Shown piece after piece: positions 26,801-33,686 of a stretch of DNA of 64,000 bases; positions within the stretch are counted from its first letter, which is position 1, and each line of letters starts with the position of its first letter. Source of the DNA: Streptomyces tanashiensis. GTDB taxonomy: Bacteria > Actinomycetota > Actinomycetes > Streptomycetales > Streptomycetaceae. The notes beneath the pieces were generated by a model that was not told the DNA's origin, ran no database searches, and saw nothing but the letters and a program-made list of their open reading frames with translations. A program made the translations under genes and the position numbers. The stretch is taken from assembly GCF_014648895.1 (NCBI RefSeq), contig NZ_BMRZ01000016.1, forward strand, positions 62,001 to 126,000, given 5' to 3'.

Positions 26801-27440
26801 CGGCACGCTCATCGCCTCCAGCCCCATCACCAGTACCGGCAGTTGGGACACTTACGCGTCTCAGCCGGCCGTCAAGGTATCGGACCCGGGAGGCACCCAC
26901 ACTGTGTACGCGGTGTTCAAGCCGGGCTCGGTCTCCTTCGACCTCGATTCGGTGACCTTCAACGGCCGTGGCGTCGCCACCGGTTCGGGGACGGGCCCGC
27001 AGGCCGGTCAGACGTACAACCTGACCAACAAGGCGACCAACTTGTCGGCGGACGTGCGAGCCGCGTCCTCTGCCGACGGCGCGGCGGTGATCCAGTACAC
27101 GCCGGGCACCGGTGCCAACCAGAAGTGGCGGCTGACGGACGCCGGCAACGGCACCTTCACGCTGGTCGCGGCACACAGCAACAAGTGCCTGGACCTGCCG
27201 GGCGGGAAGATCACCACGGACGGTGCCCTGATCCAGCAGTGGGCCTGCAACACCGGTTCGAACCAGAAGTGGCGGCCCGAGCTCGTCAGCGGGACCACCG
27301 ATGTCTACCGGCTGGTGTCGGTCGCCAGCGGCAAGTGCCTGGACGTCCCGGGCGCCACGACGGCCAATGACGTCCAGCTGATCCAGTGGACGTGCCACGG
27401 CGGTACCAACCAGCAGTGGAAGCTCAACAAGGTGAGCTGA
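23892..27440 (+). CDS. Secreted ThuA / PQQ-type sugar dehydrogenase / PKD / CBM6-like / ricin-lectin fusion
   Basis: This 1182-aa secreted protein parallels the product at 3803-7228. A signal peptide (1-30, AQAA) is followed by a ThuA-like domain, the glucose/sorbosone-dehydrogenase propeller (NTNDLRGKILRIKPQ, AMGFRNSFRF, GDYGPDSHAANA, YGWPYCTGNN), one PKD domain, an Ig-like segment, and a CBM6-like domain (QAEYFT...NDWISF). Instead of a second PKD it ends in a ricin-B lectin with NQKWRL, NQKWRP and NQQWKL repeats. The GTG at 23892 follows GGGAG. It is 43 bases from the isomerase gene and probably the last gene of the operon. Oxidation and binding of an extracellular polysaccharide or glycoside are inferred. 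Confidence 0.88.
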   Translation: MQRTRLKRALTALSAPLLALAVVQAPPAQAATPDFKVLVFTETAAGAYRHGSIDAAVEMFKQLGTDNNFQVDQSADSAIFASSNLNSYQAIVMLQTSGMVWDTDAQRQGMQNFVRSGRGVVAVHNAVDMNIESQFPWWDQTVMGGAHMTQHSAILPGTAKVADQAHPSTKGLPSRWPRTEEWYNFDKNARGDVHVLVTADETTYDAGPNKMGADHPISWCRSAEGGKVWATAMGHQASAYSEPLFKQHLLGGLKWAAGNAPGDCGGGVTQRYQKVTLDGAPDQPMQLDVAPDGKVFYMSRSGKVNVIHTHGGASETHLAGKLNVYDGGEDGGIGLVLDPAFATNRWIYVDYSPAGTAEINRVSRFTVKADDTLDMASEKKIIEVPAYRGADEPGHTGGNLAFGPGGNLYIGVGDDTNPFASDGFTPIDERPGRERFDAQRSSANTNDLRGKILRIKPQADGTYTIPAGNMFAPGTAKTKPEIYAMGFRNSFRFSVDKNTGWIAAGDYGPDSHAANANRGPEGTVEWNLIKEPGFYGWPYCTGNNTPYNDYDFANPTPVLPKFDCAAPVNNSPNNTGLTTLPAAKPATVWYNYHASAEFPEIDLAGGAAPMAGPFYHYDAASTSERKFPAYFDKTPFFYDWTRDFVKEMRLDSAGSLLKINPFAAQLNAHALIDMKFGPDGAMYVAEWGEGYGHANTDDGIYRIDYVAGNRAPLAKAVGSPDSGQAPLNTTFSAEGSSDPDGDAITYKWDFGDGTTGVGVKPSHSYTANGTYTARLTVTDPGGKTGTANVTVTVGNARPKVTLNTPVNGGFLSLGDTISYTVNVVDPEDGTIDCSKVKVTAALGHDSHSHDTGQYTGCSGTIQTSASGHDADANTYFVLSADYTDRGGLTGTTSATLQPKKKQAEYFTGQSGIRVVEAAAAEGGKRIGSIATNDWISFAPMNMSGLDSVSFRTSAPTGGSGTVELRADSPTGTLIASSPITSTGSWDTYASQPAVKVSDPGGTHTVYAVFKPGSVSFDLDSVTFNGRGVATGSGTGPQAGQTYNLTNKATNLSADVRAASSADGAAVIQYTPGTGANQKWRLTDAGNGTFTLVAAHSNKCLDLPGGKITTDGALIQQWACNTGSNQKWRPELVSGTTDVYRLVSVASGKCLDVPGATTANDVQLIQWTCHGGTNQQWKLNKVS

Positions 27441-27451
27441 CACCTCAACCC

Positions 27452-27488
27452 CCGGCGCCCGTCCGACCTGACAGCGGGCGGGCGCCGG
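27452..27488 (+). terminator. Terminator of the Gfo/Idh-ABC-ThuA operon
   Basis: A perfect 10-bp stem (CCGGCGCCCG and its complement) with a 17-base loop begins 11 bases after the stop codon at 27440. Confidence 0.65.
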
Positions 27489-27658
27489 CCTTCCGCGGGC
27501 AGCATCGCGGCCGGCTCGGGCGGCATGGTGCTCCGCTCGTTCGCCGACGGTCCGTCCCGCCCGCGGGGCACGGAAATATGCTTCCCGAAGGTGGTGTCAT
27601 CGGCAGGGCTCGGAAAGCGAGGCGCCGAGCGTGTTCTGCCTATGTTGTGCGCTCCACG

Positions 27659-27687
27659 TTGCTGTGTGTCCTGGATCGGCCTACCGT
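27659..27687 (+). promoter_or_regulatory. Candidate promoter giving a leaderless LuxR-type regulator mRNA
   Basis: TTGCTG (27659-27664) and TACCGT (27682-27687) are 17 bases apart. The predicted transcription start falls on the ATG at 27695, which lacks a Shine-Dalgarno sequence. The -10 match is moderate. Confidence 0.35.
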
Positions 27688-27694
27688 TCTGGAC

Positions 27695-30037
27695 ATGGCC
27701 ACTCCTGTGCGGACTCGCTCGGGTGGTAGCGGCATGCCGGTGGAGTTGACGACCTTCGTGGGACGTCGGGAGGACATCACGGCGGTCAAGGCCGCGCTGT
27801 CAGAGTTCCGAGCGGTGACCCTGACGGGTGTAGGCGGCGTGGGCAAGACGCGGCTGGCGATGCGGGTGGCTGACGAGCTGCGGAGGGCGTTCGCGGACGG
27901 TGTGTGGTTCGTCGACCTGTCCGCGGCGACGACTCGTGCGGCATTGGAAGCGTCCCTGATCGAGGGCCTGCAGATCCACGACGGGTCGGGACGCGAGGCC
28001 GTGGACGTCATCCTGGACTTCCTTGGCGAGCGGCAGGTACTGCTCCTCCTTGACAACTGCGAGCAGATCGTCGCAGAGGCCGCGTTCTTGATCAACGGGG
28101 TCATTCGCCGGGCGCCGCGGGTACGGATCCTGGCGACGAGCCGCGAACGCCTGTGGATCACCGGTGAGTGTGTGTGGCGGGTTCCTCCACTGCCCGTACC
28201 GGACCCGGATCTCGGCGGGGGAGGCGCGCAGAGTTCGCCGGCGCCGACACAGTACCCGGCGCTGGTGCTGTTCGCGGAGCGGGCCGCGGCGGCCAGTGGA
28301 ACCCTGGTGAACAAGGAGGACTGGGACGACGTGGCTCGGCTGTGCCGCAGGATGGACGGCTTGCCGCTGGCCATCGAGCTGGCCGCCGTCCAGACCAGGG
28401 TGTTCTCCCCCGGACAGCTCGTCCGGCGTTACGACGAGTGGCTGGCGTCGATGATGGGCACACTCGACCGCACGGTGCCCGACCGGCACCGCACCCTGGA
28501 GGCGGCGATCGACTGGAGTCACGAGCTGTGCACGCCGTTCGAGAGGCTGCTGTGGTCCCGGGCCTCGGTGTTCGCCGGCAGGTTCGGCCCGGACGCGGCC
28601 GAAGGCGTCTGCTCGGACGAGGACCTGCCACAGGAGGAGGTCCTGGACACCCTCGCCGGACTGATGGACAAATCGATCCTGGTCCCCGAGGAACACCTCG
28701 GCGAGCTGCAGTACCGGCTGCTCCAGACACTCGCCGACTACGGGCGCACCCGGCTGCGCGCAGCCGGCGAGGAGGAGACGCTCGCCAGACGCCACCGCGA
28801 CTGGTACCTGCAGCGGACCGAGGAGATGGCTACGCGGTGGTGGGGTCCCGACCAGCTGGAATGGTCGCGGTGGTTGCGCCGTGAGTACGGCAATCTGCGG
28901 TCCGCCGTGGAGTACTGCTTGACGACGCCGGGGGAAGGGCAGGCCGGGCTGAGGCTCACGGCCGCACTGCTGCCGCGCTGGCATGCGGGCGCCGAGACAA
29001 GTGAGGGGCGGCTGTGGCTCGAGAGGGCCCTGGCCGCCGACACGGAACCCACCTTGGCCCGCGCGATGGCCCTCCGGAGTCTGGCCTCGATCTGCGCCAG
29101 TCGGGCGGACCATGCCCCTGCCGAGGCGGCCTTGAGGGAATGCCACAGCGTGGCGCGTCACCTGAACGACCCGCTCATGGTCGCCCGAGCGCACAGTACC
29201 GAGGCGGAGCTGGAGGCGAACCGGGCCGACTACGCCGCGGTACTCGCCCGCGCGAACCAGGCCCTGGCCTGCCCTGAGTACGCCAGGGGGCCGGAGCGGG
29301 CACAGGTGTTGCCCACCGTGATCATCGCGCACGCACTGCTCGGCCACTACGGCGAGGCGGTCAGCGCCCACGAGGACGCGGTGCGGTGCAGCGTGGAGTT
29401 CGGTGGGCGTGCGGACCTCGTGTGGGCACTGGCCGGCCGTGCCATCGCGGAGTACGGCGTCGGCGACCACCAAGCGGTGATCCGGTACGCGAGGGAGTGC
29501 ATCCGGATTGCACGTGACTATGACAATGTGATCGCTGTGGCCACTGCCTATTTGCTCCTGGTTCGTTCCTGGGTGGCCGAGGGCGATTTCGAACGCGCCG
29601 CCGAACTCCTCGGAGCACGTCGGCGGGTCTGCGAAGAGCTCGGCGTACCCGCCCTCAACGAGGAGCAGTCCCTCTTGAACGATGCTCTCGCCACGCAGCT
29701 CAAGGCGAAACTCGGTGGGAGGACCTTCGAGGCGGCCGTGGCACGCGGCTATGCCTTCGATTTCGACGCGGCGATCGACCATGCCCTGGGCATCGAAGGT
29801 GACGAGCCTGAGCGTTCTGCCGATGCGGGGACCACGGACGCGGAGCCCGGTCCGCTGACCGCACGGGAACAGCAGGTCGCGGGGCTGGTGGCGAGGGGAC
29901 TGTCCAACCGGAAGATCGCCGAGGAGCTGGTGATCTCCCCACGGACCGTCGAAGGGCACGTGGATCACATCCTCACCAAGCTCGGCTTCACCTCCCGGGC
30001 CCACATCGCCGCCTGGGCCGCGCGCCACGGCGCCTGA
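27695..30037 (+). CDS. LuxR-type regulator with NB-ARC-like ATPase and TPR region
   Basis: This 780-aa regulator starts with the conserved ELTTFVGRRED motif. It continues with an ATPase domain (Walker A GVGGVGKTRLAM near residue 48; Walker B-like VLLLLDNCEQI), a winged-helix/arm region, a TPR-like helical array (about 440-690) and a C-terminal LuxR helix-turn-helix (LTAREQQVAGLVARGLSNRK and following). The ATG at 27695 is chosen by domain position and by the promoter spacing. A homologue follows 15 bases after the stop, so the pair is probably one operon. The signal and targets are unknown; the adjacent polysaccharide genes are possible targets. Confidence 0.85.
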   Translation: MATPVRTRSGGSGMPVELTTFVGRREDITAVKAALSEFRAVTLTGVGGVGKTRLAMRVADELRRAFADGVWFVDLSAATTRAALEASLIEGLQIHDGSGREAVDVILDFLGERQVLLLLDNCEQIVAEAAFLINGVIRRAPRVRILATSRERLWITGECVWRVPPLPVPDPDLGGGGAQSSPAPTQYPALVLFAERAAAASGTLVNKEDWDDVARLCRRMDGLPLAIELAAVQTRVFSPGQLVRRYDEWLASMMGTLDRTVPDRHRTLEAAIDWSHELCTPFERLLWSRASVFAGRFGPDAAEGVCSDEDLPQEEVLDTLAGLMDKSILVPEEHLGELQYRLLQTLADYGRTRLRAAGEEETLARRHRDWYLQRTEEMATRWWGPDQLEWSRWLRREYGNLRSAVEYCLTTPGEGQAGLRLTAALLPRWHAGAETSEGRLWLERALAADTEPTLARAMALRSLASICASRADHAPAEAALRECHSVARHLNDPLMVARAHSTEAELEANRADYAAVLARANQALACPEYARGPERAQVLPTVIIAHALLGHYGEAVSAHEDAVRCSVEFGGRADLVWALAGRAIAEYGVGDHQAVIRYARECIRIARDYDNVIAVATAYLLLVRSWVAEGDFERAAELLGARRRVCEELGVPALNEEQSLLNDALATQLKAKLGGRTFEAAVARGYAFDFDAAIDHALGIEGDEPERSADAGTTDAEPGPLTAREQQVAGLVARGLSNRKIAEELVISPRTVEGHVDHILTKLGFTSRAHIAAWAARHGA

Positions 30038-30052
30038 CAAGGAGCAGGCGGA

Positions 30053-32464
30053 GTGGCGGTTGCCCTTCCGAGCGAGCGGGTGCAAGCATCGAATATGGAA
30101 GCTACCGTTCCGCCCCCGTCCCACCGTGGATCCACCGGCGAGATGCCCGCCGAGCTGACGAGCTTCGTGGGGCGGACGGAGGACATCGGCAAGGTCGGTA
30201 CGCTCCTGTCTGATGCCAGGGTGGTCACGCTGACCGGACCCGGCGGCATCGGCAAGACACGGCTCGCCCTGCAGGTGGCCACTCGGGTTCGCCGGTGGTT
30301 CCGGGATGGCACACGTTTCATCGACCTCGCGCCCCTGACGGACAGCGGTCTCCTTGCCTATTCGCTGGTCGACGCCCTGAGGATCGACAGCTCGGTCAGG
30401 GGCGGTGGGCTGGAGGCCGTCACCGCTTTCCTTCGGGAGCGGAACATGCTCCTGGTGCTCGACAACTGCGAGCAGGTCGCCTCTGCCTGTGCGGAACTCA
30501 TCCGTGTGGTCCTGCAGCGGGCCCCCGATGTCCGGATGCTGGTGACCAGCCGGCAGTCCTTGGGCATGACCGGGGAGCCCGAGTGGCCGGTGAAGCCGCT
30601 TCCGGTGCCGGCTCCGGAGGATCCGGGCGGTGACCGTCCCATGACGCTTGCCGTCGCCGCGGAGTATCCGGGGGTCATGCTGTTCGCCCAGCGCGCCGCA
30701 GCCGCGAGCGGATTCCTCCTCTCGGAGGAGAACGTGTCCACGGTCGCACAGGTCTGCCGTCGTCTGGACGGCCTGCCGCTGGCGCTCGAGTTGGCCGCAG
30801 CCCTGACCCGGGTGCTGTCTCCGGTGCAGATCCTTCAGCGCATTGAAGACCAGTTCGGAGTCCTGGTGACGGGGGACCGCGCGGTCCCCACCCGACAACG
30901 CTCCCTGAGGGCCACCGTCGACTGGAGCCATGAGCTCTGTTCGGACGAAGAACGCCTGCTGTGGGCTCGTTCCTCCGTGTTCGCCGGCTGGTTCGGCCTG
31001 TCTGCGGCCGAGGAAGTGTGCGGCGGGGAGGACCTGTCGGCCGGGCTGGTCCTCGAGACGGTCACCGGCCTCGTGGACAAGTCGATCCTGATGAGGCAGG
31101 AGAGGCGCGGCGTAGCGCAGTACCGGTTTCTGGACACGCTCGCTCGGTACGGGCGGGAGCGCTTGAAGGAGTCCGGCCATCAGCCTGAATTCGCCCGGCG
31201 GCATCGGAACTGGTTCCTGGCCTTGGCCACGCGGATGGAGAAGGAGTGGTTCGGCCCCGAACAAGTCCGCTGGGCGGGGCGGATGCGGGCGATGCGCGCC
31301 GATCTGCGCGCCGCTCTCGAGTTCAGTCTCTCCACTCCCGATGAGAGCCAGGAGGGCATTCGGATCCTCGCGGCCATGGACTCATGCTGGGTTGCGTCCG
31401 GGCCTGTGGGGGAAGGCCGCCTCTGGCTGAAGCGCGCGCTCGCGCTCGATACCGAGCCGTCACATGCGCGGGCCGGTGCCCTGAGGACCTTGGGGCACCT
31501 TGCCTCCATCCAGGGCGATCAGGCCGCGTCCGCAGTGGCGCAGCGGGAGTGCGAGAGCCTCGCGGAGCGATTCGGGGACCGTCCACTGGAGGCGAGTTCC
31601 CTGGCCAGCCAGGGGCTGATCGCCCTGAGTACCGGTGACCTGGCCGCGGCAGTCGCGCTGGGTGACGAAGCCCTGCGGCGCCTTGGAGAGGTGGACGGGG
31701 CGGACACGGACGAGGTGCAGGCCAAGGTGCAGGCGCTCCTCCTGCTGGCCCTGGCCAAAGACCAGCTCGGAGACTTCGACCAAGCCGCGGAAGCCGCCGA
31801 GGAGGCCCTCGGCTACTGCGTGGACCACGGGGAGCAGTGGTTTCGCTCGTGGGCGCTCATCGCCCTCGGCTTCGCCGAACTCGGCCGACTCGATCCGATC
31901 GCGGCAGCGGGCCGAGGTCGTGAAGTCCTCCGGATCGCGCAGGCCTTCAGGGACATCACGGGCACGGGCCTGGCCACCCTGCTCATGGCGGGGGCGGGTG
32001 TCGTCAGTGGCGAGAACGAGCGCGGCGCCGTCCTCCTGGGCATCACCGAGAGGCTGGGCGAGAAGGCCACGCTGCTCAGGTCCATCGCCTTCTACGACAG
32101 CACGAGGAGGCTCTTCGGGGAGCTGGCCCGCAAGGAGCTCGGCGAGGGACCGTTCGACGCGGCCGTGGCCCGTGGACACGGCTTCGGCATCGACCAGGCG
32201 GCCGATTTCGCCCTCGGAGTGGCCATCGGCGAGGATACGTCGGCGCGGACCGGGTCGCCCGGGTCCGGCAAGGAGCTGCTGAGCCGCCGGGAGTGGGACG
32301 TCGCCCGTCAGGTCTTCCGAGGTCTGTCCAACAAGGAGATCGCCGCGGCACTGGGCATCTCGCCACGCACCGCTGAGGGCCATGTCCAGAAGATCCTCGC
32401 CAAGCTCGGGTTTCACTCTCGCACAGAGATCGCCACCTGGATGGCCGGCCGCTCGGACGCTTGA
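30053..32464 (+). CDS. LuxR-type regulator with NB-ARC-like ATPase and TPR region (tandem homologue)
   Basis: This 803-aa product has the same architecture as its upstream neighbour: ELTSFVGRTED, Walker A GPGGIGKTRLAL, LLVLDNCEQV, a helical repeat region and a C-terminal LuxR domain (LSRREWDVARQVFRGLSNKE, then AALGISPRTAEGHVQKILAK). The GTG at 30053 has GGAG 8 bases upstream and follows the previous stop closely; an ATG at 30095 is an alternative. The two proteins differ throughout, so this is an old duplication. They may form hetero-oligomers, but that is only a suggestion. Confidence 0.85.
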   Translation: MAVALPSERVQASNMEATVPPPSHRGSTGEMPAELTSFVGRTEDIGKVGTLLSDARVVTLTGPGGIGKTRLALQVATRVRRWFRDGTRFIDLAPLTDSGLLAYSLVDALRIDSSVRGGGLEAVTAFLRERNMLLVLDNCEQVASACAELIRVVLQRAPDVRMLVTSRQSLGMTGEPEWPVKPLPVPAPEDPGGDRPMTLAVAAEYPGVMLFAQRAAAASGFLLSEENVSTVAQVCRRLDGLPLALELAAALTRVLSPVQILQRIEDQFGVLVTGDRAVPTRQRSLRATVDWSHELCSDEERLLWARSSVFAGWFGLSAAEEVCGGEDLSAGLVLETVTGLVDKSILMRQERRGVAQYRFLDTLARYGRERLKESGHQPEFARRHRNWFLALATRMEKEWFGPEQVRWAGRMRAMRADLRAALEFSLSTPDESQEGIRILAAMDSCWVASGPVGEGRLWLKRALALDTEPSHARAGALRTLGHLASIQGDQAASAVAQRECESLAERFGDRPLEASSLASQGLIALSTGDLAAAVALGDEALRRLGEVDGADTDEVQAKVQALLLLALAKDQLGDFDQAAEAAEEALGYCVDHGEQWFRSWALIALGFAELGRLDPIAAAGRGREVLRIAQAFRDITGTGLATLLMAGAGVVSGENERGAVLLGITERLGEKATLLRSIAFYDSTRRLFGELARKELGEGPFDAAVARGHGFGIDQAADFALGVAIGEDTSARTGSPGSGKELLSRREWDVARQVFRGLSNKEIAAALGISPRTAEGHVQKILAKLGFHSRTEIATWMAGRSDA

Positions 32465-32589
32465 GCGCTGGGTGGTGATCCTTTGACGGTCGCCGCCGAC
32501 GACGATTCCGGCGGGGCGGCACCCGGCCCGCGTGGCTCTCCCCGCCCAGTACCTGGAACGTGCTGCCGCACCTGTCCTTCAGCACCCCG

Positions 32590-32632
32590 GGTACTACGTG
32601 GGTCGTACCGGGCAGCGAACAGGTAGTACTAC
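32590..32632. repeat. Short repeats upstream of the RsbW-like gene
   Basis: GGTAC-N10-GTACC (32590-32609) and a perfect 10-bp palindrome GTAGTACTAC (32623-32632) share the heptamer GTACTAC as a direct repeat 35 bases apart. They lie 66-108 bases before the ATG at 32698 and could be regulatory sites. Confidence 0.3.
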
Positions 32633-32697
32633 GGCTGTGCGCGATGGGGCGACCGGCGAATGTGGATACATCGTCCGATTCGTCCCTTGGAGTCCCG

Positions 32698-33126
32698 ATG
32701 ACTACAGCAGCCGTTTGTACCCGGCCTTGCGTCGCGGGTGCCTCTGGGCCGGACCTGACCCTCAGCACGGATCACGTCGCGGGCATCAGCGCGATGAGGC
32801 GGCGGCTGATCGAGACCCTCAGGGTCCGTGGTTGTGCCGAGCCGACGGTCGACACGGCGGCGCTGCTGGCCACGGAGCTGCTCAGCAACGCACTGAAGCA
32901 CGCCGACGTGGGCGGTGAGCCGTTCCCGGTCCGGCTGGACGCGTACTGGAACGCGTGCGGTCTGACGATTCTGGTGACCGACCCGGACCCGCGGCTGCCG
33001 GTCGCTTCCGACACCGACGACGACGCGGAGAACGGGCGGGGCCTCGGGCTGCTGCAGGCGCTGGCCACCCGCTGGGGCGCCTGTCACGTCGCGGACGGAA
33101 AGGCTGTGTGGTGCCAGATCGCCTGA
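32698..33126 (+). CDS. RsbW-like ATP-binding protein (HATPase_c)
   Basis: This 142-aa protein of the anti-sigma-factor kinase type has an N-box ELLSNALKHA and G-box NGRGLGLLQALATRWG. The ATG at 32698 has GGAG 6 bases upstream; the frame opening at 32560 is longer but lacks support. It lies 234 bases after the LuxR pair. No partner sigma or anti-anti-sigma factor is adjacent, so its target is unknown. Confidence 0.8.
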   Translation: MTTAAVCTRPCVAGASGPDLTLSTDHVAGISAMRRRLIETLRVRGCAEPTVDTAALLATELLSNALKHADVGGEPFPVRLDAYWNACGLTILVTDPDPRLPVASDTDDDAENGRGLGLLQALATRWGACHVADGKAVWCQIA

Positions 33127-33686
33127 GGCGCATGGCCGCCGGACCCGGCCCGCCCTTCGAGCGGCCCGACGCCTTACCGATACGAAGCGAAGCGAATCGA
33201 ACCGAAGAGTAGGGAAGCACCCGATGTCTCGAACCTCGAACCATTCACCGGTCACGCTGCCGCCGCGCCCGGCGGTCGATCCAGTCGGTATGAAGCCGAG
33301 GGAACGGCCGGATCGGCGCCAAGGGGGCCGGGCAGGTGTGCGTGGGAGCGGCGGATGTGGCTGCGCACGGCCGACTCGGCGATGCCGGGGTCCTCCGTGG
33401 CGAGCCTGCCACGACACGCGCGTGCTCCTGGCATGTCTCGGTCGCCATGTCCTCCCGAAAGCGCATCCGTTACGGCTGTGCGCGGGCGTGCCGGCGGTCG
33501 ACCACCCGGCGCGTCAAGGCGCTTCTGCACGCGGCGGCGATGCGGTCGTGGACTTGTGCGCCGTGAGGGGCACACCAGGGACGGTGTAGGACTGAACGGC
33601 AGCGGTGACGTCGCCGGAGAGACCTGCCGGGAAGGGGGAGGCGCTGCCGGTGACGAGATCGGCAGGGCCCGTCGTGCGGTTCGGTC
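33127..33686. other. Intergenic region with no supported gene
   Basis: Several overlapping frames exist on both strands, but none has a ribosome-binding site together with a recognisable domain. The segment lies between the RsbW-like gene and the end of the leftward GH20 gene and should contain their terminators, but no strong hairpin was seen. Confidence 0.5.

Noticed and set aside
27800..31264. 1154-codon minus-strand frame across both LuxR-type genes
   Set aside because: It spans two real genes and their spacer as a GC-rich shadow without any domain.
33245..33575. Minus-strand frames with RLATEDPGIAESAVRSHIRR, considered as a transposase or helix-turn-helix remnant
   Set aside because: The resemblance to IS21-type transposase N-termini is only a few residues, with no conserved catalytic part and no flanking inverted repeats.
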